A stretch of DNA of 64,000 nt from Phycisphaeraceae bacterium (GTDB taxonomy: Bacteria; Planctomycetota; Phycisphaerae; Phycisphaerales; Phycisphaeraceae): contig JAJDCU010000021.1 of assembly GCA_029260655.1 (NCBI GenBank), positions 62,001 through 126,000 on the forward strand, given 5' to 3'. The notes below the pieces were generated by a model. It saw only the letters and a program-made list of their open reading frames with translations. It had not been told where the DNA came from and made no database searches. Positions 36,297-46,400 of this stretch are shown in pieces. The position numbers and the translations under genes are program-made. How positions within the stretch are numbered: the stretch's first letter is position 1; each line of letters opens with the position of its first letter.

Positions 36297-37115
36297 TCAC
36301 CAATACCGCTCGAAGTGGATGTTGCCGTCGGGGTGGTCGCGGTCCCTGGTGATGAAGCCGAGCTTGCCGAGGTTTTCGGTGGCCTGGTCGATCATCTGGG
36401 GGCTGCCGCAGAGGAGGATGTGGCACCGGTCGGGGTCGAGGTTGACGCCGGTGAGTTTGGCGAATTGTTCGGGTTCGAGGATGCCGTGGACCCGGCCGCG
36501 CAAACCCTGCCAGGGCGCGTCGTCGGGCTCGCGAGTGACGGTGGGGAGGTAGATGATCGAGTCGTCTTCGTCGGCGATCCTGGTGAGCTGGTCGTAGTAA
36601 CCCAGATCCTTGATGTATCGGCAGCCGTCGAGCAGGATGAGCTTGCGCCATCGTCCGGTGTTTCGGTAGGTGTTGAGCATGGACCAGAAGGGCGCGACGC
36701 CGGTGCCGGTGCCGACCATGACCAGGTCTTTGCCGTCGGGGATGCCGTCGAGTGTGAACGTGCCCTTGATCTTGTGGTCCATGAAAACGGGATCGCCGGG
36801 CTTGAGCTGCCAGAGCAGTCGTGTGAACTTGCCCTCGTTGATGCGGACGATGTAGAACTCCAGATGCGATTTTGACTTTGGCAAGGACGCGATGGAGTAG
36901 GCCCGTCGGATAAGCCTGGGACCTTTTTTGCGTGACGCCGGGGAGTTGGGATTCGGTGGCGGAGCATCGGGGTCGACCAGGCCCAGGGTTGTGTACTGGC
37001 CGGGCTTAAAGTCCAGTTCCTGGCCCGAGTCGAGTTGGAACTTGAAGATGGCCAGCGCGTCGTGAATGTCTTCACGCTCGATCAACGTGGCGTTGTAGGG
37101 GGTGGCTTGGCTCAT
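36297..37115 (-). CDS. fpr: Ferredoxin-NADP+ reductase, Fpr type
   Basis: FAD flavoprotein (272 residues) that exchanges electrons between ferredoxin or flavodoxin and NADP(H). FKPGQYTTLGL and RAYSIASLPKS are the flavin-binding R-x-Y-S motif; VMVGTGTGVAPFWSMLNTY is the NADP-binding GTGxxP; the C-terminal HILLCGSPQM completes the nucleotide domain. The C-terminus ends ERYW, the aromatic residue that stacks on the flavin in this family. It lies 150 bases downstream of an evolutionarily unrelated FprA-type reductase. A palindromic repeat separates them. Confidence 0.92.
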   Translation of the reverse strand: MSQATPYNATLIEREDIHDALAIFKFQLDSGQELDFKPGQYTTLGLVDPDAPPPNPNSPASRKKGPRLIRRAYSIASLPKSKSHLEFYIVRINEGKFTRLLWQLKPGDPVFMDHKIKGTFTLDGIPDGKDLVMVGTGTGVAPFWSMLNTYRNTGRWRKLILLDGCRYIKDLGYYDQLTRIADEDDSIIYLPTVTREPDDAPWQGLRGRVHGILEPEQFAKLTGVNLDPDRCHILLCGSPQMIDQATENLGKLGFITRDRDHPDGNIHFERYW

Positions 37116-37166
37116 GTCGCCGCCAGCTTACCACACGAACTTTGGCCGGGGCACGACACGATCTTT

Positions 37167-37240
37167 CCCTCAGGCCCCGGCTTTGCTGGGGGTTGTGCGA
37201 TCAAGTAACCCGATCCCCCGGCAGAGCCGGGAGTTGAGGG
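37167..37240. repeat. Nested palindrome, copy 2 (diverged)
   Basis: Bases 37167-37192 and 37215-37240 form an imperfect 26-bp inverted repeat (21 of 26 positions match) with a 22-base spacer. It shares the CCCTCA..CCCCGGCTTTGC(C/T)GGGGG core with the repeat at 3866-3942. It lies between two genes on the same strand. Confidence 0.75.
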
Positions 37241-37269
37241 ACTAAAGCGCAGATAAAAAGCGTGCTTCG

Positions 37270-38700
37270 CTACTTGCCCAGCACTTCGAGCATCGACTGA
37301 ACCGTTGTGAGCTTCACGCGCGGCCGGCCGGCCTCTTTGCCGAGGTTGAGTTCGTGCTCGTCCAGCGAACGCCAGTGGTCGTAGCTGAAAAAAACGGGCT
37401 GACGCTGGCGGATAAGGTGTTCGGCGGCATCGGCGGTGGGGTACTCGGGCTGAAGCAGGTTGCCGGCCTTGACGTCTTCGAGCATGCACTGGACGGTCTC
37501 GATAGCACAGCCCTTATTGGTGCCGATCAGGCCCGACGGCCCGCGCTTGATCCACCCGGCGCAGTATTCGCCTACGAGCGGCTCTTTCGATGATTCATCG
37601 CTGGTGACCCGGCCTTTCTCATTGGGGATCACGCCCCACTTGTCATGGAAGGGGACACCCTCAAGGGGCACACCCAGGTACCCGACGCTTCGGAAGATCA
37701 GGCCGCAGTCGAGGTGTTCTGTTTTCTCGGTAGCGCGCGGGCGCATGGTGCCGTTGTCGGTCTCGTAGAGTTCGTTGTGGACGATATCGACGCCGGCGAC
37801 CCGGCCGTCTGATTCGGTGATATTTATCGGCGAGACAAGGAAGCGGATGGTCAGGTCGCGCGACTTGCCGGCGTCCGGCGCGGCGGCCACTTGCTGTAGC
37901 TGATCCACTTTCTTCTGCGCCGTGGCGTCGGGTTTCTCGACCATGTGCTTTTTCGTCAGGTCGTCGAGCGCGGCCTCTTCGGGCAGGACGCGAACCTGGG
38001 CGTCGTGCATCTTGCCCAATTCCTTCAGTTCCGGCAGGCTGAACGCCGCCTGGGCCGGGCCGCGCCGACCGAGCATGACTACGTGCTTGACCTTGCTCTG
38101 CGCCAACTGCTGCAGCGCGTAGTCGGCGATGTCGGTCTCTTTAAGTTCGTCAACCGTGCGGCAGAGTATGCGGGCGACGTCGACGGCAACGTTGCCCATG
38201 CCGACGATGGCGACGGTGGGCTGGGACAGGTCGAACTTAAGGTCGCGGTAATCGGGATGGCCGTTGTACCAGGCGACGAACTCGGTGGCCGAGTGGGAGC
38301 CTTGCAGATCTTCGCCGTCGATGCCCAGCGCCCGGTCGGTCTGGGCGCCGACGGTGTAGACGATCTGGTGGTAGTAGTCACGGAAGTCGGCCGGGGTCAG
38401 GTGCTCACCGCAGGTGACGTTGCCGAAGAAGCGGAACTTTGGGTTCTGCGCCGTGCGGTCGAAGACCTTGGTCACGTTTTTGATCTTGAGGTGGTCTGGC
38501 GCCACGCCGTGACGCACCAGGCCGAAGGGCGTGGGCAGGCGGTCGAACATGTCGACTTCGATGTTCAGGTCGTCCCGCTTGAGCAGGTGATCGGCGGCGT
38601 AGAACCCGGCGGGTCCGGCGCCGATGATGGCCACACGGAGTGGTTGGTCTGCATTTCCTGGTTTACATCCAGGGGCGGGGATTGAACTTCCGGAAGTCAT
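37270..38700 (-). CDS. fprA: FAD-dependent oxidoreductase, adrenodoxin-reductase-like (FprA type)
   Basis: A 476-residue two-domain protein similar to adrenodoxin/ferredoxin-NADP+ reductase FprA. The N-terminus VAIIGAGPAGFYAADHLLKR binds FAD; GLVRHGVAPDHLKIKNV is the family-specific segment; VAIVGMGNVAVDVARILCR is the NADP-binding fold; LGRRGPAQAAFSLPELKELG and GLIFRSVGYLG are further family motifs, and the end has YCAGWIKRGPSGLIGTNKGCA. It should reduce ferredoxin or a related carrier with NADPH. Its neighbour fpr performs the same type of reaction with an unrelated fold, so the two may serve different carriers or directions. Confidence 0.93.
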   Translation of the reverse strand: MTSGSSIPAPGCKPGNADQPLRVAIIGAGPAGFYAADHLLKRDDLNIEVDMFDRLPTPFGLVRHGVAPDHLKIKNVTKVFDRTAQNPKFRFFGNVTCGEHLTPADFRDYYHQIVYTVGAQTDRALGIDGEDLQGSHSATEFVAWYNGHPDYRDLKFDLSQPTVAIVGMGNVAVDVARILCRTVDELKETDIADYALQQLAQSKVKHVVMLGRRGPAQAAFSLPELKELGKMHDAQVRVLPEEAALDDLTKKHMVEKPDATAQKKVDQLQQVAAAPDAGKSRDLTIRFLVSPINITESDGRVAGVDIVHNELYETDNGTMRPRATEKTEHLDCGLIFRSVGYLGVPLEGVPFHDKWGVIPNEKGRVTSDESSKEPLVGEYCAGWIKRGPSGLIGTNKGCAIETVQCMLEDVKAGNLLQPEYPTADAAEHLIRQRQPVFFSYDHWRSLDEHELNLGKEAGRPRVKLTTVQSMLEVLGK

Positions 38701-38793
38701 TGGAGGGTCTCGATCTGGTTGAGGTTGGAGGCTTTGGTCTGTTGGCGTTTGCGCTGCCAGGAAACGCCGTTGCCGCCCCGGGGGAAGTTCGGC

Positions 38794-39468
38794 TTACTCC
38801 ACGACTTCGATCTGCGTAAGGTCACGAACTTGTATCTGCGGCCGGCCCCTGTGCAGGGTGACCTGGCCGGTGATCAACAGGGTCTTGTTGAGGTAGTGGT
38901 CCTCGGGCGGGTCGGGCAGGAGTTCGAACGCCGAATTGAACATGGCGATGTAGAACTTGTCCTGCCAGTCGGGGTCGAAGTTGAGGAAACATATCTGGCC
39001 GATGTTGTTGGTGTCGAGGATCGTGCCATTAACGGTGATGGTTTGGCCGAGGTATTGATGGGCATCGGTCCATGGGACGGGGCCTTGGGGTGCGGGCGGC
39101 TGATCGTGGGCGTCGGCCTGATCTTCGGAAGGCAGCTCGACGGCGGGGAAGGGGTTGGTGATGCCCTCGCCGGGCTGCGGGATCGGGCTGCGGCCGGCGG
39201 GTGTGAGGAAGGTCTTGCCCAGCGGTGCGGGCGGTTTGGGCTGCTGGGCGGTCGGTGTCTGCGCCTCATCCGCGGTCGGGCCGGCCTCCGCCACGAGATC
39301 GGAGGGCTGGGGCGTTTGAGCCTGCCCGCCTGTCCCAACAGACAAACCTACCAGGCCGATCACGACCAGCCCGATCACAAACACCGCCACCGCCGACCAT
39401 ACAGGCCAGCCCAGGCCGGGATCAGCCTGGGACGCGGGTCGAGCAAACGGGCCGCTGGGGATGGACAT
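38794..39468 (-). CDS. Membrane-anchored protein with a possible OB-fold C-terminus
   Basis: A 224-residue protein with one membrane helix (VFVIGLVVIGLVGLSV, about residues 29-45), a Pro/Gln/Ala-rich linker of some 80 residues, and a compact C-terminal domain: QYLGQTITVNGTI, ICFLNFDPDW, LNKTLLITGQVTLHRGRPQIQVRDLTQI. The last part repeats the pattern strand-turn-strand of single-stranded-nucleic-acid OB folds (V-x-G-x-V.. G-R-P-Q-I-x-V). The N-terminus would be cytoplasmic and the OB-like part outside. Not linked by context to a pathway. Confidence 0.55.
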   Translation of the reverse strand: MSIPSGPFARPASQADPGLGWPVWSAVAVFVIGLVVIGLVGLSVGTGGQAQTPQPSDLVAEAGPTADEAQTPTAQQPKPPAPLGKTFLTPAGRSPIPQPGEGITNPFPAVELPSEDQADAHDQPPAPQGPVPWTDAHQYLGQTITVNGTILDTNNIGQICFLNFDPDWQDKFYIAMFNSAFELLPDPPEDHYLNKTLLITGQVTLHRGRPQIQVRDLTQIEVVE

Positions 39469-39553
39469 AGACGCCTCACCGTGGGTGCTTTCAGGGCCCG
39501 TGATTGTAACAGATCGTCCGGGACCTGCCGCACCGATTTGCTAAGATGCCCTG

Positions 39554-40693
39554 ATGGATCGTGTCCTTGGGCAACCCAACGCGCTGGACATGCTGGCGAG
39601 GCAACTGACCACCGGCCGACGCCACCACGCGTACATCTTCCACGGCCCGGTCGGGGTCGGGAAGTTCACCACTGCGCTGGCCTACGCCCGTGTGCTTTTG
39701 TGCCAGGACCGCGTGACCGATCTGGCCGGGCAGATCACCGCCTGCGGCTCGTGCCGGTCGTGCAAGCTCCTGACGAACATCGCACCCGATTCGGATCAGC
39801 CTGAGGATTCTGCCCCCGACGACACCCTCGGGCTGACCTCGCCGCACCCGGACCTGCACGTCATCCGCAAGGAACTGGCCCGCTACAGCGACGAGAAAAC
39901 GATCCGCGACCGCAAACTCACACGGATCCCCGTCGAGGTGCTGCGTGGGGCGTTGATCGAGCCAACCAACCTCGCCGCGAAACTCGGGGGGGGCAAGGTC
40001 TTTATCGTTGACGAGGCCGAACTGTTGAACCCCGCCGGTCAGAACGCGCTATTGAAGACCCTCGAAGAACCCCCCGCCGGGACGACGATCATCCTGGTGA
40101 CCGGCAACGAAGACCGGCTGCTGCCGACGATCCGAAGCCGCTGCCTGCGCATCGCTTTCGCGCCGCTGTCTGACGAGGCGATCGAGCGTTGGTGTGACAA
40201 GCACGCGGACGATCTGCCCAAGACACAGCGTGACAACCTGGTCGAGTTCGCCGGCGGCAGCCTCGGTCGGGCGCAGTTGATCGTGCGTTTTGGTCTTCTG
40301 GCGTGGACAGATAGCCTGTACCCGGCGCTGGACCAGATCGCCGAGGGCCGGCCCGTCGCCGACCTGGGTCAACAGATCTTCCAGTTTATCGACACGTTCG
40401 CCAAGGACTGGGTCGACGCCCACGCCGGCGCGTCCAAGGAGTCGGCCAACAAGCAAGGCGCGGACCTGATGTGGTCGCTGATCGCCACGCGCGCCCGAAG
40501 GCGCATCGCCGAAGGGGCACAACGATGCGACCGCGATGACCCGATCGGCTCGGAGGCGGCGCTTTCCCCCTGGCTTGCCGTGATCGACGCGGCCGAGCAG
40601 GCCCAGCGTCACCTGGCGTCCAACGTCAACCTGTCGGTCGTCTGCGATCATCTGGCCGTGTCCCTGACCCGAGGGCTGTGCGCCGCGACATAA
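39554..40693 (+). CDS. holB: DNA polymerase III subunit delta'
   Basis: Clamp-loader AAA+ subunit, 379 residues. GPVGVGKFTTALAY is the Walker A region, VFIVDEAELLNPAGQNALLKTLEEPP the Walker B with the family-specific NALLKTLEEPP, and TIRSRC sensor 1. An ACGSCRSC (and an earlier C) pattern supplies a zinc-ribbon between Walker A and B, as in other clamp-loader subunits. The C-terminal collar half is about 150 residues. Good ATG with no close upstream gene. The gene is divergent from the OB-fold gene. Confidence 0.93.
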   Translation: MDRVLGQPNALDMLARQLTTGRRHHAYIFHGPVGVGKFTTALAYARVLLCQDRVTDLAGQITACGSCRSCKLLTNIAPDSDQPEDSAPDDTLGLTSPHPDLHVIRKELARYSDEKTIRDRKLTRIPVEVLRGALIEPTNLAAKLGGGKVFIVDEAELLNPAGQNALLKTLEEPPAGTTIILVTGNEDRLLPTIRSRCLRIAFAPLSDEAIERWCDKHADDLPKTQRDNLVEFAGGSLGRAQLIVRFGLLAWTDSLYPALDQIAEGRPVADLGQQIFQFIDTFAKDWVDAHAGASKESANKQGADLMWSLIATRARRRIAEGAQRCDRDDPIGSEAALSPWLAVIDAAEQAQRHLASNVNLSVVCDHLAVSLTRGLCAAT

Positions 40694-40818
40694 AAGGCCT
40701 CGATCAGGCGCACGCTTGCCACGGATACCGCTTGCGGTTTCGCGCTCCCCGGCACACCGTTGCTTTTAGATACCCTCTTAACCTGATAGCCTGATGCCTC
40801 ACCTTGGGGGCTAAGCGT

Positions 40819-42249
40819 ATGTCCTGGCTGCTTCTGATACCGCTTGCTCAGTGGACCATACGGATCGTCATGGCCGCCGTGATCCTGCGCCGGCGTTTCG
40901 AGCCGACCACCGCGACGGCCTGGCTGGTGCTGATCTTCTTCCTCCCCGAGGTCGGGCTGGTCGTCTACCTGCTGCTGGGCGTGAACTACCTGGGCAGACG
41001 CCGCGCACGCACGCACCGCCTGGCTGTGGCGCAGGCCCGGTCACGTCATGACCCTAAGCAGCTTGCCCGGCACGTCGTCCGGCCCGAGATCGACCCGCAG
41101 CAGCGGAACATGATCCTCCAGGCCGAACGCATCAGCGGCAACCCGATCATCGCCGGCAACGACGCCGAACTCATCCCCAACGCCGACGCGCTCACCGAGC
41201 GCATGGCCGGCGACATCGACGAAGCCAAGCACCACGCGCACCTGCTGTATTTCATCTTCAGGCCGGACGACGTAGGCCAGCGCCTCGCCGACGCGCTGAT
41301 CCGCGCACGCAAGCGCGGTGTCGCGTGCAGGCTCCTCGCAGACGCCGCCGGGTCACGCGCTTTCTTCCGCAGCACGCTCCACGACGATCTGTTGTCCCAC
41401 GGCGTCGAGGTCCACGACATGCTCCCCGCCTCGCCGTGGCGCAGAAAACTGGCGCGGATCGACCTGCGCAACCACCGAAAAGTCACCGTTGTTGACGGCA
41501 CGATCGCCTACGCCGGCAGCCACAACGCCGTCAACGAAGACTACGGCCACAAGCACGCGGGGAAATGGGTCGATCTCAGCGCCCGGCTTACCGGCCCGGT
41601 CGTCTCGCAGTTGCAGCAACTCTTTTGTGAGGACTGGGCGTTCGAGACCGATCAACCCCTCACCGGCGAGGACCTGTTCCCACCGCTTGAACACACCGGC
41701 GAGATCGCTGCACAGGTCGTCCCCACCGGGCCCAACCATCAGGGCGAGTCCTTCCGCCGTGTCCTGATCGCCGCGCTTAGCGCCGCGCAGCGCCACATCA
41801 TCATGACCACGCCGTACCTTGTCCCCGACGAGCCGACGATGCTGGCGCTGTCGATGGCCGCCGACCGCGGCGCTCAGGTCGACCTGATCGTGCCCAAGAA
41901 ATCCGACCACCCCCTCGTCGCGGCGGCGGGCAGGAGCTACTACCAGTCGCTTCTCGAGGCCGGCGTCAACATCCACACCTACGCCGGCGGCATGCTCCAC
42001 GCCAAGACCATCACCGTCGACGACGCCTTCGCCCTGCTGGGCTCAGCCAACCTCGACATCCGGTCCTTCTACCTCAACTTCGAGGTCAACGTCCTGCTCT
42101 ACGGCCCGCAGATTACCCAGCACCTGCGCTTCGCCCAGCAGCGCTACCTCAGCCAGTGCGAGCCGGTCGTCCTGAGCGCCTGGCGCAAACGCCCCGTCTT
42201 CAAACAATACGCCGAAGGCGCCGCCGCCCTGTTCAGCCCGCTGCTGTGA
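40819..42249 (+). CDS. cls: Cardiolipin synthase
   Basis: A phospholipase-D-superfamily membrane enzyme that joins two phosphatidylglycerols into cardiolipin. Two N-terminal membrane helices (WLLLIPLAQWTIRIVMAAVIL and ATAWLVLIFFLPEVGLVVYLLLG) precede two HKD motifs: RNHRKVTVVDGTIAYAGSHN and LHAKTITVDDAFALLGSAN. The C-terminus carries the usual PQITQHLRFAQQRY segment. The frame is open to 40804, but ATG 40819 starts exactly at the first helix and gives 476 residues. A terminator-like hairpin follows the stop. Confidence 0.92.
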   Translation: MSWLLLIPLAQWTIRIVMAAVILRRRFEPTTATAWLVLIFFLPEVGLVVYLLLGVNYLGRRRARTHRLAVAQARSRHDPKQLARHVVRPEIDPQQRNMILQAERISGNPIIAGNDAELIPNADALTERMAGDIDEAKHHAHLLYFIFRPDDVGQRLADALIRARKRGVACRLLADAAGSRAFFRSTLHDDLLSHGVEVHDMLPASPWRRKLARIDLRNHRKVTVVDGTIAYAGSHNAVNEDYGHKHAGKWVDLSARLTGPVVSQLQQLFCEDWAFETDQPLTGEDLFPPLEHTGEIAAQVVPTGPNHQGESFRRVLIAALSAAQRHIIMTTPYLVPDEPTMLALSMAADRGAQVDLIVPKKSDHPLVAAAGRSYYQSLLEAGVNIHTYAGGMLHAKTITVDDAFALLGSANLDIRSFYLNFEVNVLLYGPQITQHLRFAQQRYLSQCEPVVLSAWRKRPVFKQYAEGAAALFSPLL

Positions 42250-42254
42250 CCGAA

Positions 42255-42291
42255 AAACGCCGGGTGAGCCTCTCGTGGTTCGCCGGCGTTT
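42255..42291 (+). terminator. Terminator-like hairpin after cls
   Basis: AAACGCCGG (42255-42263) pairs with CCGGCGTTT (42283-42291) and is followed by ATT, five bases after the cls stop. Confidence 0.7.
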
Positions 42292-42459
42292 ATTTGTGCC
42301 TATACCGTCATTACGATACGGATGGATCGCATCAGGAGGCTTTCGGTCGGCTCGTCCAGCGATAGCGAGACTACGAGCGCTAGTTCTTCGCCGACACACC
42401 GCGTTCGAACGCCCGTGGAATATCGATACGCTGACACAGAGTCGGTTGGGGAACGGTAA

Positions 42460-43041
42460 TTATCCGCCTGTCTGCCACGGTTCGAAATCGACGCCCGCAG
42501 CTTTGTCACGCAACCGAGTATCTTCACGATCGAACCACCGCTTCAACTGTCCGTAGATTTCCAGTGCTTCCTGCGATAACACCGGCCAGTCGTCGTAGCT
42601 CGTTGGCTCGGGCATCACTCGCCAGGCCCCGTCCTGCCGGATCAGATAAAACGGATCGAGGTCGCGGACTCGGCCGGGCGTGCTGCCGGATCGCTCATCC
42701 ACCGCGACCACGGCGTAATCACCGATCACATAGCCCTCGATCGGGATCAAGAACGCTTTACCCGACCCGAAGTACTCAGCGGCGCGTGCAAGGTCGCGGT
42801 GTTCGTCTGCGTACGCACCCGCGGGGACACCTTCGAATTCTGCGAGCATCGCCTTGATCGCATCCACGTCTTGTGACCGCAAGGCCTGGATGAACTCGGC
42901 TGCGACATCAATCGGCGCCGGCCCGGCGGCTTCGGAGTTGTCGGACTCGGGCGCACTTCGGCATGCGCCAAGGCCAAGCACGGAAGCGAGAACGAGCGCC
43001 ATCGGGTAAGTGGATGTGATGTGACCCAGAAATCGTTTCAT
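42460..43041 (-). CDS. Lipoprotein of unknown function
   Basis: A 193-residue protein with a signal peptide ending in the lipobox LGAC. The mature part starts with a low-complexity Glu/Ala segment, then IDVAAEFIQALRSQDVDAIKAML and DPFYLIRQDGAWRVMPEPTSYDDW, a pattern like the SnoaL/NTF2-type or DUF4878 cone fold, in which a helix pair leads into strands. The family is not certain. It lies between cls and the beta-glucan locus, with lower GC than the neighbours around its 3' end. No regulator is seen. Confidence 0.6.
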   Translation of the reverse strand: MKRFLGHITSTYPMALVLASVLGLGACRSAPESDNSEAAGPAPIDVAAEFIQALRSQDVDAIKAMLAEFEGVPAGAYADEHRDLARAAEYFGSGKAFLIPIEGYVIGDYAVVAVDERSGSTPGRVRDLDPFYLIRQDGAWRVMPEPTSYDDWPVLSQEALEIYGQLKRWFDREDTRLRDKAAGVDFEPWQTGG

Positions 43042-43189
43042 CTGACATTTCCCATATGTATTGCCCGGTTACGTACCGAGGTGATTAAGTGGCGAGTTTA
43101 CCCTGTGTTCAGACCGGTTCAAAATCAAGTGATGTGGATTCTGTTTCTTGCGTAGGCGTCGGTATCCCCAAAACGCCAGCCCCCCGCCG

Positions 43190-43369
43190 TCACTCCAGCG
43201 GCTGCCCGGGGTCGGGGCTTGGGTCGGGAACGTAGCGGATGGTGTAGATCGGCAACTCGGGCACCAGCTGCGGGACGATGTAAGCCGGCGTGTTCATATA
43301 AATCCCGCGTGCCGCGTCGGCAAGAGGTGGGCGTAGCCGTACGGATTCACCGGACGGACAAATGCTCAT
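43190..43369 (-). CDS. Small ORF of 59 aa, possible gene remnant or small protein
   Basis: An ATG at 43369 opens a 59-codon frame with RGIYMNTPAYIVPQLVPELP and then IYTIRYVPDPSPDP, ended by TGA. The sequence looks protein-like and matches the strand of the adjacent phosphorylase operon (stop 82 bases upstream), so it may be a small downstream gene or the C-terminal remnant of a decayed one. No Shine-Dalgarno sequence is clear and no family is known. Around it, 43042-43189 and 43370-43451 hold no other feature I can name. Confidence 0.3.
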   Translation of the reverse strand: MSICPSGESVRLRPPLADAARGIYMNTPAYIVPQLVPELPIYTIRYVPDPSPDPGQPLE

Positions 43370-43451
43370 CGGCGGTTGGGTTGGCCGCTACGGTTGTCAG
43401 CACCCAGAGGGCGCCTTGCTCAGATATCGATCTATTGTCACCGAGCGCAGG

Positions 43452-46400
43452 CTAATACGTGACCAGGCTTTTCGGGATTGAAACGTCGATGCGTGTAACC
43501 CGTCCCGCCCGATCGAAAATCAGTCTCGATGTGTCTGCGGGCAGGGTGTCGCCTTCGATCGTGGTTGCCCGGCCGTCGTCGAGCGTGATGGTGACGGATG
43601 CCTGTGCTTCGGTCAGTAGGTAGACCACCGGGACCTGGCAGAAGGTGAAGCCGATGCAGCCCTCCGGCAGCTCGATCGTCCCGGCTTGCCCGTCAACCCC
43701 GTAGTAGTGGAAGCGGGATTCGATCCGGAGGAATTCCGCTTCACGGATCAGCGTGGGGGTGAACCGGATACGCCCTTGCCTGACTACCACGCCCAGCTCG
43801 CCCATGCGTGTGAGGACCTCTTCCTTCACCTGGCCGGTCATCCCGGGCTGACGAGCCCCGGCGAAGCCCGGCGTGTGTGAGTAGGGGTCGGTCGGGAACG
43901 CGCCGTATTCCGCCGGGGTTTTGTTGAAACCCAGCCCGCCACGGACCCGGTAGTAGGCGTCGGCCAGCGAGCGAATCTGTTCCGGGTCCGACCCTTGCTT
44001 GACGGCGTTGCAGTAGCATTCCTGCACGGCCAGGAGCAGCTTCGAGACCATGTGCCAGTAGATGCACCCGAGCCCTTCGTAGCCATACATCGTGCCGGAC
44101 CGCCCGGTGAACGCTTTGTGATTGAATACGTCTTCATAGAGGTCGCGGACCAGCGGCGCATCGCGCTGAACTAATCCGGCCCACTCGTGCTCTGCGCCAA
44201 GTGTCTTGAGCGTCTGGTCGAGCTGCTTGACGTTGTAGAGTCTGCTGTTGAATCGGTAGACCCCCTCGGCGTCGCGCGTGAGCACATCGTGGTTGTGGGC
44301 GTCGATCAGTTTCTGCAGAAGCGGAGATTGGCCGACGCGATCCGGCGGCACGGTGTTCTTCTCGAGGAACGCCGGAAGTTCACGTTCGGGATAAAGCAGG
44401 TAGCTATCCTGGTCCGGCCTGTACAGCGCGCTTCGGGTCAGGGAGCTGAGCAGCGTCTGTGCCTCGCTGTCACTCAATATCCCGCTGCTGAGCGCTGCGA
44501 CCTGGCCCTCGAGCATTTCGTACAGACGGCCGACCCCTGCGACATCACGGGTGTGGGAGGTTTCCAAGAGGTTGTAGGCGTGGTACATCCCGTCATCGCG
44601 CCGGTTGGCTCGGATGCTGTGGTCGACGTATCGCAGCGCCAGTTCGATCAACCGTACGAGCCGCTCCCGTGGGATGATGTTTTTGCACGTGAGCCCGTTG
44701 GTGTACAGGGCCTGGCGGTAGTCGCTGAACGCACCGCCCAGCGCGTTTAGCAGCGTCATCCTGTCGGCGTCGGCTGGGGTTACCTCTTCGAGCATGGCCC
44801 GTTGGTCATGCAGCGTTGAGTAGACCCGGTCGAGCCAATCCGCGACCTCCCGGGTGATCGGCACGCCCTCCTCTGGCAGACGGCCGACAACCTGGGAACA
44901 GAACGCCAGGTATCGCCGCAGGTAGCACAGCGTGACCACCGACAGGCCGTTGCCCACCAAGGCGTTGTTGGCGTCGTTCCACTCGGGCCGCTGGGTATTC
45001 AGCCAAAGCCCGCCATCCACGACGAGGTTACTCAGCTTCGATAGCGCCGGGACAAGCAGTTTTTCCGCCAGGTTCACGTGGTAGACACCGCCCTCGCCGG
45101 ATACCAACAGCCGGCCGTCGGCGCCCAGTTGCCTGACACGTTGGTCGACCCGATTCGCTCGGGCGGTGTCATACGTGATCGTGTCACGCGGGTTTTGCAC
45201 AATCTCCTGGTACGGCTTGATGGTGTACGGCACGTCTGCGTAGCTGAAGACGTCCTTTACCAGCATCCCGGTAAGCTCCTGGGGGTAGTAATGGTCCAGC
45301 GCCTCCAGCAGCTTGAGCAGATACACGATCTGGTGGTCGCCCCAGTAGCCGATGTTGCTCCACGGGTCATCTGGTTCGGCGGTCTCCCAGTCGATCCCTT
45401 CGCGGGTGATCCGGTAGGGGTTGAAACCGTCGGCGGTCGAGGCGTTGACGAACTTGGCGATGACACTCGGGAGGAACCCCGGGAAGCTCATGCACAGCGC
45501 TTCCCAGTTCTGGAAGATGTCGCGCCAGTTCCCCTGGTATGAGAGCACCCGGTTCCCTTGGTCATCGCGGAGTCGGATGTCGAAGAAGTTCCAGGGCCGG
45601 CTCGGGTCGCCGTGGCGTCTGCTGAAGTAAAGCGGCAGGTACTCGTAACATAGGCGCTGCAGGTCCGGGTCGTCTCGCCCCCCGGCCAGCTCGAGGACCG
45701 TCTGAACCGGTGCGGTCTGCGGCAACGCTTGGAGGAAAATTGCCTGGCGCTGGGCGACTTCTTTGTTCCGCTTTTCGATGAACCGGATCAGGTCGTCCCG
45801 ATCGACATCGTAGTTGTTGTCGAAGACACCACCGCGCATGTTGTTGAAAAGCACGTTGGCCAAGTGGTGTGCATCCGTGGTCCGGCTGCCGGTCTCCTGC
45901 AGCCCGTCGGCGCTGGCTATGTTTTGCAGTAGGCTCTCACTGCCCCGTCGGCAGTCCGCCATGAGCTCTTCCGTCAGGTCGTTGCTGAACCGTAATCTCT
46001 GGCGCGTTTCTACCGCTTGAGACTGTGTTTGTGAGGTGTCGGCCACGATCTGCCAGCTCCGCGTCTGACCCGGCTCAAGCGTCAGGTCCGCAGACAACAG
46101 GTAAGCGCCTTTTCGACCTTTGAGAATCCGCTCGTGGTTGATGCGTCTTCGCTTGCGGAACGCGGTGAGTTGAGCAGGGTCCAGCACGACCGTCGGATCA
46201 GGCAGACCCGCGCTCCAGACCGTCGTGGCGTACAGCGTCTCGCCCGGCTCGGGGCGGTCCAGGATCATCGAACTCAGCGAGAAGACCCCGAGCCCCGTCT
46301 GCGTATCCACCTCGCAGTGCTTGTACGCGTCGGCCAGGCAGTGGCGTTGCTGATGGATCAGCGGGGAGATCCCCGGGGGCATGATGTTCAACAGCCCGTC

